A DNA stretch of 64,000 nucleotides, taken from positions 134,804,637-134,868,636 of the forward strand of contig CM069433.1 of the NCBI GenBank assembly GCA_035610365.1, written 5' to 3'. Both the position numbers and the translations under genes were made by a program. Below are positions 46,376 to 58,229 of this stretch, piece after piece (position 1 is the stretch's first letter; every line of letters begins with the position of its first letter). This DNA is from Aquatica leii (taxonomy: Eukaryota; Arthropoda; Insecta; Coleoptera; Lampyridae). Under the pieces are notes generated by a model. It saw only the letters and a list, made by a program, of their open reading frames with translations, made no database searches and was not told the DNA's origin.

Positions 46376-46932
46376 TTGGTTTTCAAAGATTTTGTGCCTA
46401 TGATATTTCAAAATATAAAGATTTTCGGTTTTTGAAGCGCGTTCTAAATTAACACTTTTTACTTTTTTCTTCAGTTAGAAACTGATGACATCCGATCCTG
46501 AGAAATCTTTATATTGCGTTGTTCGGGTCATCGGTTCGTGAAGGTTTTGGTTCACCAGGTTTTTCCCAAAACATGCTTTTCCATACTGGTGCTAGATCGA
46601 TGCCATTATCCTTATTGAAGTTCCTGATCTCAATCAAAATTGGCTTAGCCTTAGATTGTGTTCTTTGTGATTTGGTTTTTCTTTTTCCGGTGAATAATAC
46701 TTTCATACGAAGTAATTAGTGCTCTGTCTCGCAACTTTCTTTTGGACATACTCTTTTATCTTGAAATTTAATGTTTGTTTTTGTTTACTAGTAACATAAA
46801 CGATAATTGATTTGAAACTTCTGGTTTATTGTTTATTGTTTATTTATCTGTGTTAATTATACAAAATTGTATTTACACTCGTCAGAAAAAAAATAACTAT
46901 AAAAATGATACATAATGAAATGATTCATAAAA
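46376..46932. other. Region without recognised gene
   Basis: A 65-codon minus frame at 46509-46706 (KSQRTQSKAKPILIEIRNFN, VWKSMFWEKPGEPKPSRTDD) has protein-like composition but matches nothing I know. Otherwise nothing. Confidence 0.4.
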
Positions 46933-47204
46933 TTAATTATTAAAAAAGTTTAGGATATCAATAGAACATTGGTAATACTCGTCATAATTATAAAACGCTT
47001 TAGAAAGTAAAAATGTTTTGATTGTTTTCTTAAATTCGTTTAACGGTAATAGCCTTATAGCTGATGGTAAACTATTGAAGAGTCGCTGTGATTGGTATTG
47101 AGGTCCATTTTGTGATTTTGTTAATCTACAATAATCTATGCGAATGTTATTGCTACATCTTGTATTGTAATGATGGTTTAGCGTATTTAACAGGTATATT
47201 CAAT
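46933..47204 (-). pseudogene. LINE (non-LTR retrotransposon) ORF2 C-terminal tail
   Basis: An uninterrupted frame of about 90 codons without ATG, ending TAA at 46933-46935. It reads NHHYNTRCSNNIRIDYCRLT, then KSQNGPQYQSQRLFNSLPSA and IRLLPLNEFKKTIKTFLLSK, AFYNYDEYYQ. The HxYNTR...N.LP..IR...FK..K..LL pattern is the extreme C-terminus of non-LTR reverse transcriptases of the CR1/jockey type. 5' truncation is normal for LINE copies; the catalytic domain is absent. A short 3' tail toward 46850 is AT-rich. Confidence 0.78.
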
Positions 47205-47376
47205 TTTTTTTTTGAGATCTTAAAGTCTTAAAATGAAAAATGAAAAATCTTTTATAGCTCAGATAAATTACAAAGAAATCTAAAATAAAATAAAAAACAA
47301 AAACCACAATAACGTTTAAATGCCGTACGCGTTTCGATAGCTATGTTACCAGTAGCATGGTAGTGTATCGCTGATA

Positions 47377-47661
47377 ATGGTAGCATTTCTTGATTTTACA
47401 GGAAGTATTGCTGTGTGCATCTTCAACGATGAAATAAGCAGTATCGTTCAAACTATGGTGGTTTTAGGCATGACCATAGGTATGAATTGTCATAGCTTCT
47501 GCGTTAAAGCGGACGGCCGCCGCATCGACTTATTCGACCGATCGTTGACTGAAGCTGCAAAAACATGTTGGTTTGCTTTAAAATCAAGTAGGAAGGAGAA
47601 AAAAGAAGAAAATATTAACTTGGAAGGCATTTTATGGTATAAAATTTTACGAAAACTTTGA
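47377..47661 (+). pseudogene. C-terminal fragment of a MULE/Phantom-like transposon protein
   Basis: A 94-codon open frame: IAVCIFNDEISSIVQTMVVL, GMTIGMNCHSFCVKADGRRI, FDRSLTEAAK, then a basic tail KSSRKEKKEE. The pattern of FNDG-like, a hydrophobic LGxxxGxN segment, D-x-x-R-I, and a lysine-rich end is one I associate with the C-terminus of Mutator-like transposase proteins in invertebrate genomes; this is from memory and not certain. Its end lies 48 bp from the next transposon (47710). No terminal repeats of its own are seen. Confidence 0.4.
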
Positions 47662-47709
47662 ACGCGTTTTTCTAAAAAAATGCATTTTTCAAATTATGTG
47701 AAATGATAA

Positions 47710-50239
47710 CACTGGTCTGCAAAAAAATATTTTTTATTGAGCCCTGGCACTATTCCGGGTGATTCTTATGTAAAATGACGTCCTAAATTCAAATATGTCT
47801 TCCGTTTTCTTCCATCACCCACCATTTTCGAGGGAGCCCCAAATCTCTAATTTTACCACTTTTCGATAAATTAATTATAATTTATTTATCGAACGATAAT
47901 AATAATTATAATAATTATTATAATAATAAATATATGGACATGAATTTAATTTAAATGAAAAAAAGAAGTATTTTAGCTATAAACAGTAATATATAAAAAG
48001 ATATTCATCGTTACGTGGTGCTTGCTTTCCTTTTATACCCTGAGGTACAGCTCTCTCGTTTCAAAAACCAGCAGTACTCCGCCAACATGCTTGCATTCCA
48101 CTTCCCTGAAAATCTCTTCTCCAGCTTAGCGAAGTCTTGATGGAACCGTTCCCCGTGTTCATCCGAGACTGCTCCATGGAAAAAGTCCAGATGCGAGTGA
48201 AGGAAGTGAACTTTCGACGTGAGCGACATAATCTTCACTTTTGTGGTTACCCAGGAAGTTCTTACAAACGTTTTGAAATGCAAGCCAAGCTTGTTTTTCT
48301 TTTTGATTTAGGTGTTCAATAAACGTCGAATCTTGGAAGAGTTGTCTAATCTGGGGACCAACAAAAACGCTTTCTTTGATTTTAGCTTCGCTAAGACGAG
48401 AAAATTTACTTTTCAAAAATTGAAATGCGTCACCTGTCTTGTCCACTGCTTTCACAAACTGCTTGATCAATCCAAGTTTGATGTGTAAAGGTGGTAAGTA
48501 AATATTTTCTTTCGGAACCAAAGGATTGTGGGCGACATTTTTCTGACCAGGAATAAGATTTTCTCGCAGAGGCCAGTCCCGTACGATGTAATGTTTATTT
48601 CGGGCTCGGCTATCTCATTCACAAAGGAAACAGCAATATTTTGTGAATCCTGATTGCAGGCCCGTGAGTAGAGCAACAACTTTTAAGTCAGCGCAAAGTT
48701 TCCACTTATAATCATGATAACTAATTTTATCAAGGATTCTGATGTTTTCGTACGTTTCCTTCATATCAACAGAGTATGCAACTGGAACTGATGGGAAGTC
48801 ATTCCCATTTGCCAACAGGACAACTTTTAAGCTTGTTTTTGATGAGTCTATAAACAGTCTCCATTTGTCTGGGTCACATGGCATCTGTAGCTCTGTCATC
48901 AATAAATTTGCATTAGGGCAGAACACTAAACCTTTATCTTCTGAGAAAAGACTTTTCAGGGTTGCTTGTCTGGTCCTGTAAGAAGATATTTTTACTCCCT
49001 TTTCTAAGAGATTTCACTGTCGAAGTCGCAATCCTATGAGCTGAGATTTAGTCTTGGGTAACTGCAAATCCCTGACAAGATCATTTAATTCCGATTGAGT
49101 GAGGAGGTGAGGTTGCCGAGAAACTAAATCTGCGGAATACTCTTCATCATCATTGAACGTATTATTCGAAGCCCCAGGTTGTGGCTCAGAGTCTTTTAAA
49201 TCAATTTCCGGCTCTAGAGTATAAGTGTTTGGAGGCTCTGGGATTGGCAAAGTATCGTTATGAGGAACAGGTCTTAGAGCTGACGGAATATTAGGATACT
49301 AAATTGTATGCTTACTTTTGCTTGAAAACCCGACGGTGGAAGTCATACAAAAGTAACAATCTGTAAGATGACAGCAAGGTTCACGCCAAACCATGGGCAC
49401 AGCAAATGGCATTGATTTACGGGTACCTTTGAGCCATTTGGTCAAACTACTGTAACAAGTCGTACAACAAACTGGTGGAGCCCAAGTCTTGTCCTGGTCG
49501 CCAACTTGACAATCAAAATACAATTTATAAGCTGTTTTAACAAGCGAAGTAAGGGGTTTTCGTTGCGCTTTTAAAGTTAATTCCCCGCAGACATAGCAGA
49601 AGCTATCGGGATGATTTTTACACTCGCGTGGCATAATTAAACAGTAATTCAACGCCCGACATTATTCTCAAATCACACTTAGTCACTTGAAAAAATCCGG
49701 AGTAAAAGTAGTTTTACTCTTTTACACAAATGAACAAAAATGAACACAAAATCCAGCATGTTTAAAACGTCGACAAGTTAACTCTGCAACAGCTATAGAT
49801 GTACTGATCGAAGCAGTTAAACAAACAATGTAATATACTATAATGAGAAGAGTAATGCAAGTTCAAGCCTGTCGAAAATTCCTGTTCAAACCTGCATGTG
49901 GTATTGAGATCGCCAGCGTCGTGCAGTGAATCTTCCTAACTGCTTATTGATATTTTTTTACTGTTCTTATATATTTGTATTTTATTGTTGTTTCTATATA
50001 CATTTTATAGCAAAACTTTTGCCATATACTTTAGTATAAATTTTATTACCTGCTTTGGGATGTTTAACGGCTATAAGTTATAATTCTAAAAAAAAAATGC
50101 AAAAAATAAAATCAAAACGGGGTCTCCCCGAAATAGGTGGATGATGAGTAAAAACGGAGCTCATTTTTGGATTCAGGAGGTCATTTTACATAAGAAGCGT
50201 CAAGAATGGTATCATAGCCGATTTTCATGCAGACCAGTG
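47710..50239 (-). mobile_element. 2.53-kb TIR transposon, CACTG ends, TAA duplication
   Basis: The ends read CACTGGTCTGC on the left and the exact inverse on the right, with more similarity further in (CTTATGTAAAATGAC, then TCC(T/A)). TAA flanks both sides (47707-47709 and 50240-50242). CAC ends with a 3-bp duplication fit the CACTA/CMC superfamily, but the encoded protein has no motif by which I can confirm that. The element holds one gene on the minus strand, nearly full length. Confidence 0.8.
48011..49652 (-). pseudogene. Putative transposase, arthropod repeat-protein family, recently inactivated
   Basis: About 545 codons in a single frame from 49652 to ~48240, broken by three nonsense codons (near 49300, 49015 and 48616; two replace Trp as TGA). 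It then shifts frame with a small deletion near 48230-48250 and ends normally at 48011. N-terminus: PRECKNHPDSFCYVCGE, CCTTCYSSL, PMVWREPC, DCYFC (cysteine pairs, probably zinc binding). Middle: PIPEPPNTYTLEPEIDL and an acidic linker, then FCPNANLLMTELQMP, WRLFIDSSKTSLKVVLL, VPVAYSVDMKETYENI, TKYCCFLCE. C-terminal half: LPPLHIKLGLIKQFVKAVD, FVGPQIRQLF, FLHSHLDFF and SDEHGERFHQD. I recognise these motifs as a protein repeated widely in arthropod genomes. Conserved acidic/His residues suggest a nuclease fold. The start at 49652 is a TTG or an ATG shortly after (MPRECKN). Confidence 0.8.
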
Positions 50240-50916
50240 TAATCTTTATCGATTCTCTTGAAATTTTGAGGTTTAGTTTTTAGATATATTATCTAGTCAA
50301 TAGTGTACAGATTTTGCAATAAGTTATAAATTTTCTTCATTATGAACAATTCTTTTTGAAATTTCTGTGTAAAAAATGAACTTGCTTTTAAAACGTTTAC
50401 CATTTTTCCAGAAAACGGTATTTTTAAATTTTCGTACGCTATCCAGTAGCTTTTTATATATATAATACTTTTTTTTTTTTCATCATCTGTGTTTCTGCAC
50501 GTCTTACTATAGAAGTATCCAAGTATAATACATTTTCTTGATTTTCAAATTTTTTGGATTGTATCATGTGCTTGTTGAAATGTAGAAATGATTGTAATGT
50601 CTTATATGTTTTTATCTTTATTTTTTTTTATTACAACCAAATCTATACGTAGCAGTAGTAGTTTTAGTTGTCTTAAAACTTCTTTAATTTTTAACTAATG
50701 GTTTACACATTCTATGTGCCTGCATAGCCGCTTTCTTTTTCTTATTTCGTTTTCAATTGTACATCATATTCCAAAGCTTAGTGTGACGGTATTTTGCAGT
50801 TGTTCTTTAAGAATAAATAAGAAAGATTCATAAGTGTATTTTTGCTCTGTTTATGTGAATAGCGTATATGAAAGCGCAATGTAATTTGCTGTTATGTGAG
50901 GTTATTCAGGTAAATA
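50240..50916. other. Region without gene
   Basis: AT-rich; nothing recognised. Confidence 0.5.
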
Positions 50917-51465
50917 CAGTGCACGCCGCTTAATAGAATCACATTGAGACTTTTTTTGTTAACAATAACCGAATGGTAACAATATTTATATTACATTTAT
51001 AAAAAAAACGTATACATGTTTATTGGTTAGAAAGCAGTAAATACATACAGCGTGTATATCTGTTAATTTAGAAATGAAATCATAGCATCAATACAAGCAA
51101 AAAAATGTTAAAAAAAGGATCATAAAAATTTAAAATTTTGAGTGGTTAAATGAAGTTATTATTCTAAATATGAACGTGTTTCAAAATACGTAACACAGCA
51201 AAAATAAAGCTAAATATGCAAAACAACTATTTTTTTAGGTAAAAGCGTATTGTAAAAATGCAGCTAAAAAATGCATGCAAAATAAATTATTGTTTATATA
51301 TAAAAGCAAATCTGAGAAGAAAATTAATAACATAAACCGAAATTATGATTACTATAAACGGTGTTTTTTGTATGTAGTAGCATACGTCGGGCTCGTTCTT
51401 ACATAAAGTGATAACATTGCCCGACTGTTAACATTATACGTGGTTCCAGTAAGCGGCGTGCACTA
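50917..51465. mobile_element. TIR element of the CAGTGCACG family (549 bp)
   Basis: Starts CAGTGCACGCCGCTTAATAG and ends AGTAAGCGGCGTGCACTA, inverse of the start with one change at the last base. TA flanks both sides (50915-50916, 51466-51467). Ends match the element at 23321-24054 and the fragments at 12675 and 62006. No coding capacity; probably mobilised by a pogo/Tc1-type transposase. Confidence 0.82.
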
Positions 51466-51473
51466 TATTTAAC

Positions 51474-51715
51474 TTCTGCATTCAACATCCAACTTTTGTT
51501 AATAACTTAAATATTATGTTTGTTGTGGTGTGTTTGTGAATGTTACGTTTTTCTCATGATAAAATGTATATCAAAATAAAGTCTACATTGTGTGCCGCAA
51601 AAGGTTATAAAAACAACCAAATGAACTGTAAATTATGACAAATTTTTAAGTTACGGTTCAGTTCAAGAAAAATTATAATTTCGTCTCTGTTTATTTTTAA
51701 CACGCTTTTATTAGT
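51474..51715 (+). repeat. Dispersed repeat family C, copy 2
   Basis: Matches 43453-43690. The overlapping minus frame at 51605-51826 is incidental. Confidence 0.65.
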
Positions 51716-52276
51716 TCGGGATGTATGTATGTATGTATGTAACGGAATCTTTGAGCTTAATTTCCAGCGGTTTCCAGGTGTTTGATTAACTTGAAACTTT
51801 GCATGCGTTTCACGGACCGATGACAATGCAATAATTCATTAAAAAGTTTTTATTATCCTAATTAGGATCGTCAGGATCAATTGATTTCTTTAGGGATCCT
51901 CTGCATGAGAGTGACAAAGACAGAGCGCGTGAACTGCGCAGGTGTGCATCTCGACAAAGCCTATCGCGTTTAAATCGTTTCAGTGTATTTCACTATTATT
52001 ACCACTTCGTGTCGGAGCAGGTAATTTGCGCGCCCGCTGCCTGCCTTGGATGTGATAGCTGTTTCTCAGGTTCCCTCCCCGAGAAATAAGGTCTTACTGT
52101 CGATAACTACTGTTTCCAATACGTTTTTAGTTCGTAAGATATTTCATAATCACATGTCCGCAAAAATTGGTTCTTGATAAATCGAATTAAAATACGGAAA
52201 ATAACTGATAGCTTAGAAAATTGAAAAAACACGCTTTTATAGGTACCCGAACTAAAAAATAGAAAATAAATAATAG
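51716..52276. other. Region without gene; GTAT microsatellite and GC-richer patch
   Basis: A (GTAT)n run lies at about 51723-51742. From about 51890 to 52100 the base composition rises sharply in GC (GCGCGTGAACTGCGCAGG, GCGCGCCCGCTGCCTGCC), with no frame. It may be a foreign element end or an old promoter region. Confidence 0.5.
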
Positions 52277-52848
52277 TTTAAAAAAACTAAAAAAACACGC
52301 TTTTATAAATAACCGAACTAAAAAGAAGAAAATAATTTATAATTACAAACAAAATTATTAAATTCAGAGCAATAATATATAATTATAAACAAAATCACTA
52401 AATTCAGAGTTAAAAGCGTGGGGTGCATCTATAATCATTGTTACAATTATTCTAAAGGCAGCTATCAATAACGGAAGAGTTATGAAAATATAGAAAAATC
52501 CTACAAATAACAGTTTCACTGTATAATGTCTCGCCAAGTACACATTAAACTATTGTTACAAACAATGATAAATTTATTTCTGTGACAAATGACAGCAATA
52601 GTCGAACTGAATACATGTTAAAACAATGATTGATATAATTAATTACAAAAAAAAAGAAATAACGGATACTTGGCGCGAAAGACTACCGTGTATCCGGATG
52701 CACCCCACGCTTTTAACTCTGAATTTAGTGATTTTGTTTATAATTATATATTATTGCTGTGAATTTAATAATTTTGTTTGTAATTATAAATTATTTTCTT
52801 CTTTTTAGTTCGGTTATTTATAAAATCGTGTTTTTTTAGTTTTTTTTT
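52277..52848. mobile_element. Fold-back element with ~150-bp arms
   Basis: 52277-52429 is repeated in reverse at 52698-52848 (for example GCGTGGGGTGCATC against GATGCACCCCACGC, and TTATAAATAACCGAACTA against its complement), with a 268-bp spacer. The outer part of the left arm is also duplicated in tandem: AAAACACGCTTTTATA occurs at about 52227 and 52291. No duplication flanking the element could be fixed. The frame at 52626-52808 spans spacer and arm and is not a gene. Confidence 0.78.
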
Positions 52849-55800
52849 ATTTATTTCGTGTCGAGGACATTGATAATAGTGATATGTCATGTAGACTGTT
52901 GATAGCGAGCTGTAACAGTAAAAGCATTGTTTTATAGCTCTCACTACAACTAAGTAAAATTCGCCTATTTTAATTGTTTAGTTCTGGCATATGCGTTTGA
53001 CTTTTTTCTTGATCATTTTTCTATAAACATAAAGTAAGTTTTGTTTAAAAAAAGTATAGAATGCTCAATAAAACCTTGAATTTATTAATGTTAATAAATT
53101 ATATCATTGCAACATCAGGAAATCAAAAAAGGAATTTAGTTCATAATTGTATTAAAGTTTTCACATTTGCTAAAGATATGATTAGTATATATTTCAAGGT
53201 ATAACACAAAAAATAGGAACTATAAGAAAAAGTTTTATTAAAATAAAAATGTTTTATTGATAAAAATCCGTTCGCCTGTGATTAAATTACTTGTAATTGT
53301 ACACCATCCGTTAGCATTTGAACTACACGCTACAAAAAAACTTGGTCCAATGTCGCCTCACCTCAAGACGAGTATTTTATTTCATTTTCTTAAATTTGAC
53401 AGTACATATCTGTTCAAAATTATTTAAAGTAACATATAAATTTCAGTTTCTATGTGCAAATTCTTTGTTATCAAACGCCCAAAACATTTACTAATATGTT
53501 CCTGTATACACTAATAACGTTGGTTAATTCTAAATTATAAAATCAACACGTCTATTTATTCAAAATAACAACACTTCAAACATAAGTACACAATAGGTAA
53601 ATCCATAAGTATTAAAATAATGTTAAAAACAATACTGAAATGCACTATTTTATTTTAAACAAACGTTTTAGTACGTATATGATTCTAGATTTTTGATTCC
53701 CCTGTATTATGTACACTACTGAACTTTCAGCACTTTCTATATACTATATTTTTTATAAATATTTGTTGTTTATAATATGCAGTATTTTTTGTCAAGTAAA
53801 CTTAATGTTTACTGTTTTGTATTAATAGACATTGCTAAAATCTTTCTCTCTCTAAACTTTCTTGGTTTGTTAACATTTTTACAAAAACACTATTTTTTGT
53901 AATACTGGTATAGTTTTTCAAAAGACTTATAAGTCTTTGTTCTCTATATTTTGTTGTTGTTAACGTCACTACAAATGCAATATAAAATTCAAATCAATCA
54001 AATAAAAAAGTTTTTGGATTTTATGACATAATATTGTTTAGAGTTTTAACTGAGAAATTTTGATTATAAGTACAGCTTAAAATGATTGCTAACTTTCTGA
54101 CAGGATACGCAATTGTTGAGAGCTTATTGAGGATTATTAGTGTAAATGCATGAACGCAGCAAAAAGCATTCAAAAGTACAGTTGTCGAATGCTTATCGGT
54201 TAATACTCGTATAACACGCAAGCAAAATTATAAATTCTTATAATACAATAGAAAACAATTACGAGTTATACCAGTTATACCTGCTACTAAATCTGGATTT
54301 CAAATAGGTTCAAAAATCTTTATTTTCACAAAAATTCAAATCAATACAAATACTTTATAAAATCAATAGTAACTTAACCAAAACCATATTTTACTTTGTA
54401 TTAAATTATCATTGTGTCCTAAAAATTATACATCAAATTGCAATTAAAACAAAACAGAATAAATTATTTTCAGTTATCTAAGTAAGTACCAATTTCAGAT
54501 AAAAGAGAAAAGTGGGTTATTGGTTGTAAAAATCTTGTTGCTTTTTTATATTAAGAAACGCATTTTCTGATGATAGATAAAGAACGTTAAATGTTAATTA
54601 TAGAAACGTTTAATATATGATCAAGAAAATTGTAGTCGCACGCTATTATTTAGTTAATCAAAACGTTTTTATTCGAGTAAAAAAACTTAATAGTGAGTTG
54701 ATCATAATCTGGATAAGAATTCTATGTAATCCATCCGAAAAACTCTTGTCTTTACTAATTTGTTATTTAGGTAAATTTTGAAATCTTTTGGGTAATCGTT
54801 AACATAAAGATAATGACAAAAATAGGTATCTAATTAATAAAAAGAATATCTTGATACAACGGCCGCTCATTATACGTATATAATGATAATAAAAATAATA
54901 AGTTACGTATTTTATAGTAACGAAACCCAGTATCAATTCGTTTATTACAGAAAATAATTAGTAAACTTTTTTAATCGGTTTTAAAAAATCTCCTAGAAAC
55001 GAAACAAGTTAGAGAAAGTGAGGATGTCTAATGTACACAAATATTGCAATATTAATTATTATTATCAAATAAAAACAAAGCTATATTGTAATAAGTTAGG
55101 TACGTGCTGGCCATGAGAAATTTTCTGCTATTCATTATACCATTTCCATCTTCTTTAAAATACATAAACATTTTATATTCAAGAAATATTCTAATAATTC
55201 TAAAAGTATGAACCATACATACACTTATCACAGTTTTAACTACAACTTTATTTGGTGATCTTTAGAATATTAACGTTCAAGGTTGATCCTCCATACGGAA
55301 AATGCCACATAGATACCAATAAGTATTTATTTAAGTTTTTGTTCTGGGAACCGTTAACATTTACATAGAATAAATAGATAGTCTCATTAAAACCAATAAA
55401 CACCCACACTTTTCTAATAAGTAATAACCAATAAAAAACTCAACATCAAATAACATTTTAATTGTCTATTCCAAATTAAAACATTTTATTTGACTTTCTA
55501 TGAGGAAATCCTTATTAATTCCAACAAATAGTTTTTTAATATAACTTACTTCCTTTCTCTGTCTGTTATGCTTATATATTATCCTCACTTTGGGTTGGGT
55601 TTGGGTTTTACTCCCTTTAATATTCTAGTTGTTTATTTTGCTAAGGAAATTTAGAAACAGGCACTACTTTTTGCAATAAATATCTTTTTTATTAAAAAAA
55701 ATTTAATTATCCAAACTATGAAGTCAGAAAACAAAATCGACAAACGGTAATAATAAATAAAACGCAACCTTAATATATTTACGTACTTGTCAGTGCGAAA

Positions 55801-56079
55801 ATAATTAGAAGAAGCTCTTTATACCTAAATGATATTTAAGATTTTTTCCACCTTTACCAGAGACCTTTATTCAAACCATTCTTAAACTGAAAACCATAAA
55901 TAACCATTAAAATTTACATTGTCACTATTTTAACCAGTAATTACCAATTTAAAGTGCAATTACTTACTATTACTATTAAGAACTGTTAAAGTTTAATGAG
56001 TAATTACTGATTAAATATTTGTAATAGAAAATAGTTGTTTATGCACCAAGGAACTTATTACGATGATTACGCCCGGAAA
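52849..56079. other. Long AT-rich region without gene
   Basis: No coding signal on either strand; the 66-codon minus frame at 54021-54221 is unsupported. A short GGGTTGGGTTTGGGTTTTAC run lies near 55593. Confidence 0.5.
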
Positions 56080-56127
56080 GCAACGTGATATAGCCCGAGG
56101 GCTTCTAGCCCGAGCGATATGTGTTGC
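56080..56127. repeat. GC-rich imperfect hairpin (48 bp)
   Basis: GCAACGTGATATAGCCCGAG at the left pairs with CGAGCGATATGTGTTGC at the right; the two halves are about 75% complementary around GGCTTCTAGCC. It is the only GC-rich structured sequence for kilobases. Nature unknown. Confidence 0.6.
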
Positions 56128-58229
56128 CCAGTGGTACATATAAGATTTTATTTTTCACTTTATGTAATATGATTACTGAAAATGAACAATTATTATAGTT
56201 TATTTTTTACTAAATCTACAAATATATCTAATAGTCTATAACAATAAATACATTGACGTTTAATATTTTATTTATCAGAATCCATTTTATAAGCAGAATG
56301 AATGTGTAAGAATTATGCCCAAATGCAAAAAAAGAATTATAAAATTTATAATCTAAATAAAAATATGAAGAAAAGTATTATTTTTGAAGGCGTGATGAGA
56401 ACGCCCTTTCATTATGTTCCGATTGTTATGCATATCTTTACGCATCTCGTATCCTAGGCATTATGAGTAAATTATAATGAAGTTTAAAAAAAAACACATT
56501 AAAAACTATAGGATTTATTGAAAGACCGCTTACAGGAAATTCCATTTAAAAACCTATAAACACTCTACTACAAAACTAATTAATTCCAATGTACTCAATT
56601 TATTTTTATTAAAACCTACTTAATATTTTATTGGTATCATGGCACCTATTGCTTTCTATGCGACATTTGTGGTAGGGCTAGGTGCTAAAGATAAATACAC
56701 GCGAAATTAAGTCAATACCTCCAATAATTCTTACATTCCTTATCGATACATCCTGGCACATGAACAGTGACAGTACGCGAGGAAAGTTAAACTATTGGAT
56801 CAAAACACTGTTATTGGTTGTAAATCAAAAAGAAACTATTTTTGGAACTTCTGAATGTTTTTGAATTATTTGTCTGAATTAATTAAAGGTTTACACAAAA
56901 CTTTAAGTGTATAGACTACTAAATACAGACTCACCTTATATTTATTTCTTTTAACATAGTTTTTAGATCAAACAAATTAAAAAACTCACATTTCCTGTTT
57001 TGCTGCAATGTGTAATAAAGCATGAGACATTACCATTAGCGGTATTATGTAAACGGGATTATTTACGAACGTTTCTATAATGTCGAGCAGCAAAAGACTT
57101 GAATGTTTCAGCATTACTAAGTTACATTAAAGAAATTTTAAATAGGTGTAGAGCTACTTTGCAAAATATATGTGAAATCCTACATAGTACAAGAATATTC
57201 CATGGATGTCCACAGAATGTACGTTAACCGTACTTAGTTTATACGCTGGACGTCCACGGTCCACCGGATGTAATCTAACGGTAATCCATAACACGTACAT
57301 GAATCGTCGTTCACAGGATGTTTATATTATGTCCATGGACGAGTGGATATATATTAAATTAAAATGGGGGATCCTATGGATGATAAGTGCTGTATGGGTT
57401 GTTACATCTATCAAATCAATCCAATTACATTAGATGTTTGCAAAAATGTTGCTTATGGAAAGTTATGTATTGTCTGGTTCCGTTATCCACTCCAAGTGTA
57501 TCCATCTATCAAGAAAACGTAATCTCAAAAAACAATTATCAAATAAAAATCAGTTTGTTGCATAATATGGACCGTTTTAGTTTATGTACGTTATGTTCAA
57601 TTTTGTTGTTGTTACTATTGACAATCGGGAGATCTTATCCAGTAGTGTGTTTACGGGCTCAGGGGGTTTAATCGCAACTTTCATGTACTTTGTAGGTATG
57701 TGATTTGACTCAATGAAATACCATGGCTATTGAATGGATGATCTGAAATTAATGTACTGCCATTTTATAATGTGTACTTTGTAAGTCTAAAGTTAGGAGT
57801 TAAATGTAGATAATTATACTACTATTTGTATTACGGAATAAAACTAAAAAATAATTTAATATTTAAAATGTACTTATGGTTATGCACAATTACAACACAT
57901 AATATTACGATTCCTTTACTTAAAACAGTTTATGTTTGATTAACAATTAATTTAATTTAATGTGAATTAAACTGACACATAAACTGACAGAACGTTGATT
58001 AAGTTATCGGCATACGCTGGCGTTATAAATAAGCTACGTTATAAACATTTTATTATATTACAAATTTTCTAAAGATTAGCTATCCTTCTTTAACTTAAAA
58101 AATTAAATGAAACAACTGTACTATATTATTTTAATTTTCTATTGGATCAAGTATGACTCGTAAGACACTTCTCGTAATTACGACTATAGTGAAGATTTGA
58201 AATTGAAGTCTCCAGTTCCAGAACATAAA
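56128..58229. other. Region without recognised gene
   Basis: AT-rich, except 57190-57360, which is less AT-rich and has two perfect palindromes, TGGACGTCCA (about 57246) and GTCCATGGAC (about 57331), among repeated GGATGT strings. Frames at 57206-57433 and 57387-57671 overlap in different phases and are not supported. Confidence 0.45.

Noticed and set aside
48137-48981. Plus-strand frames inside the 2.53-kb transposon
   Set aside because: Antisense to the transposase relic.
57206-57671. Two overlapping plus frames as a gene
   Set aside because: Different phases, no motif, no splice pattern that I can support.
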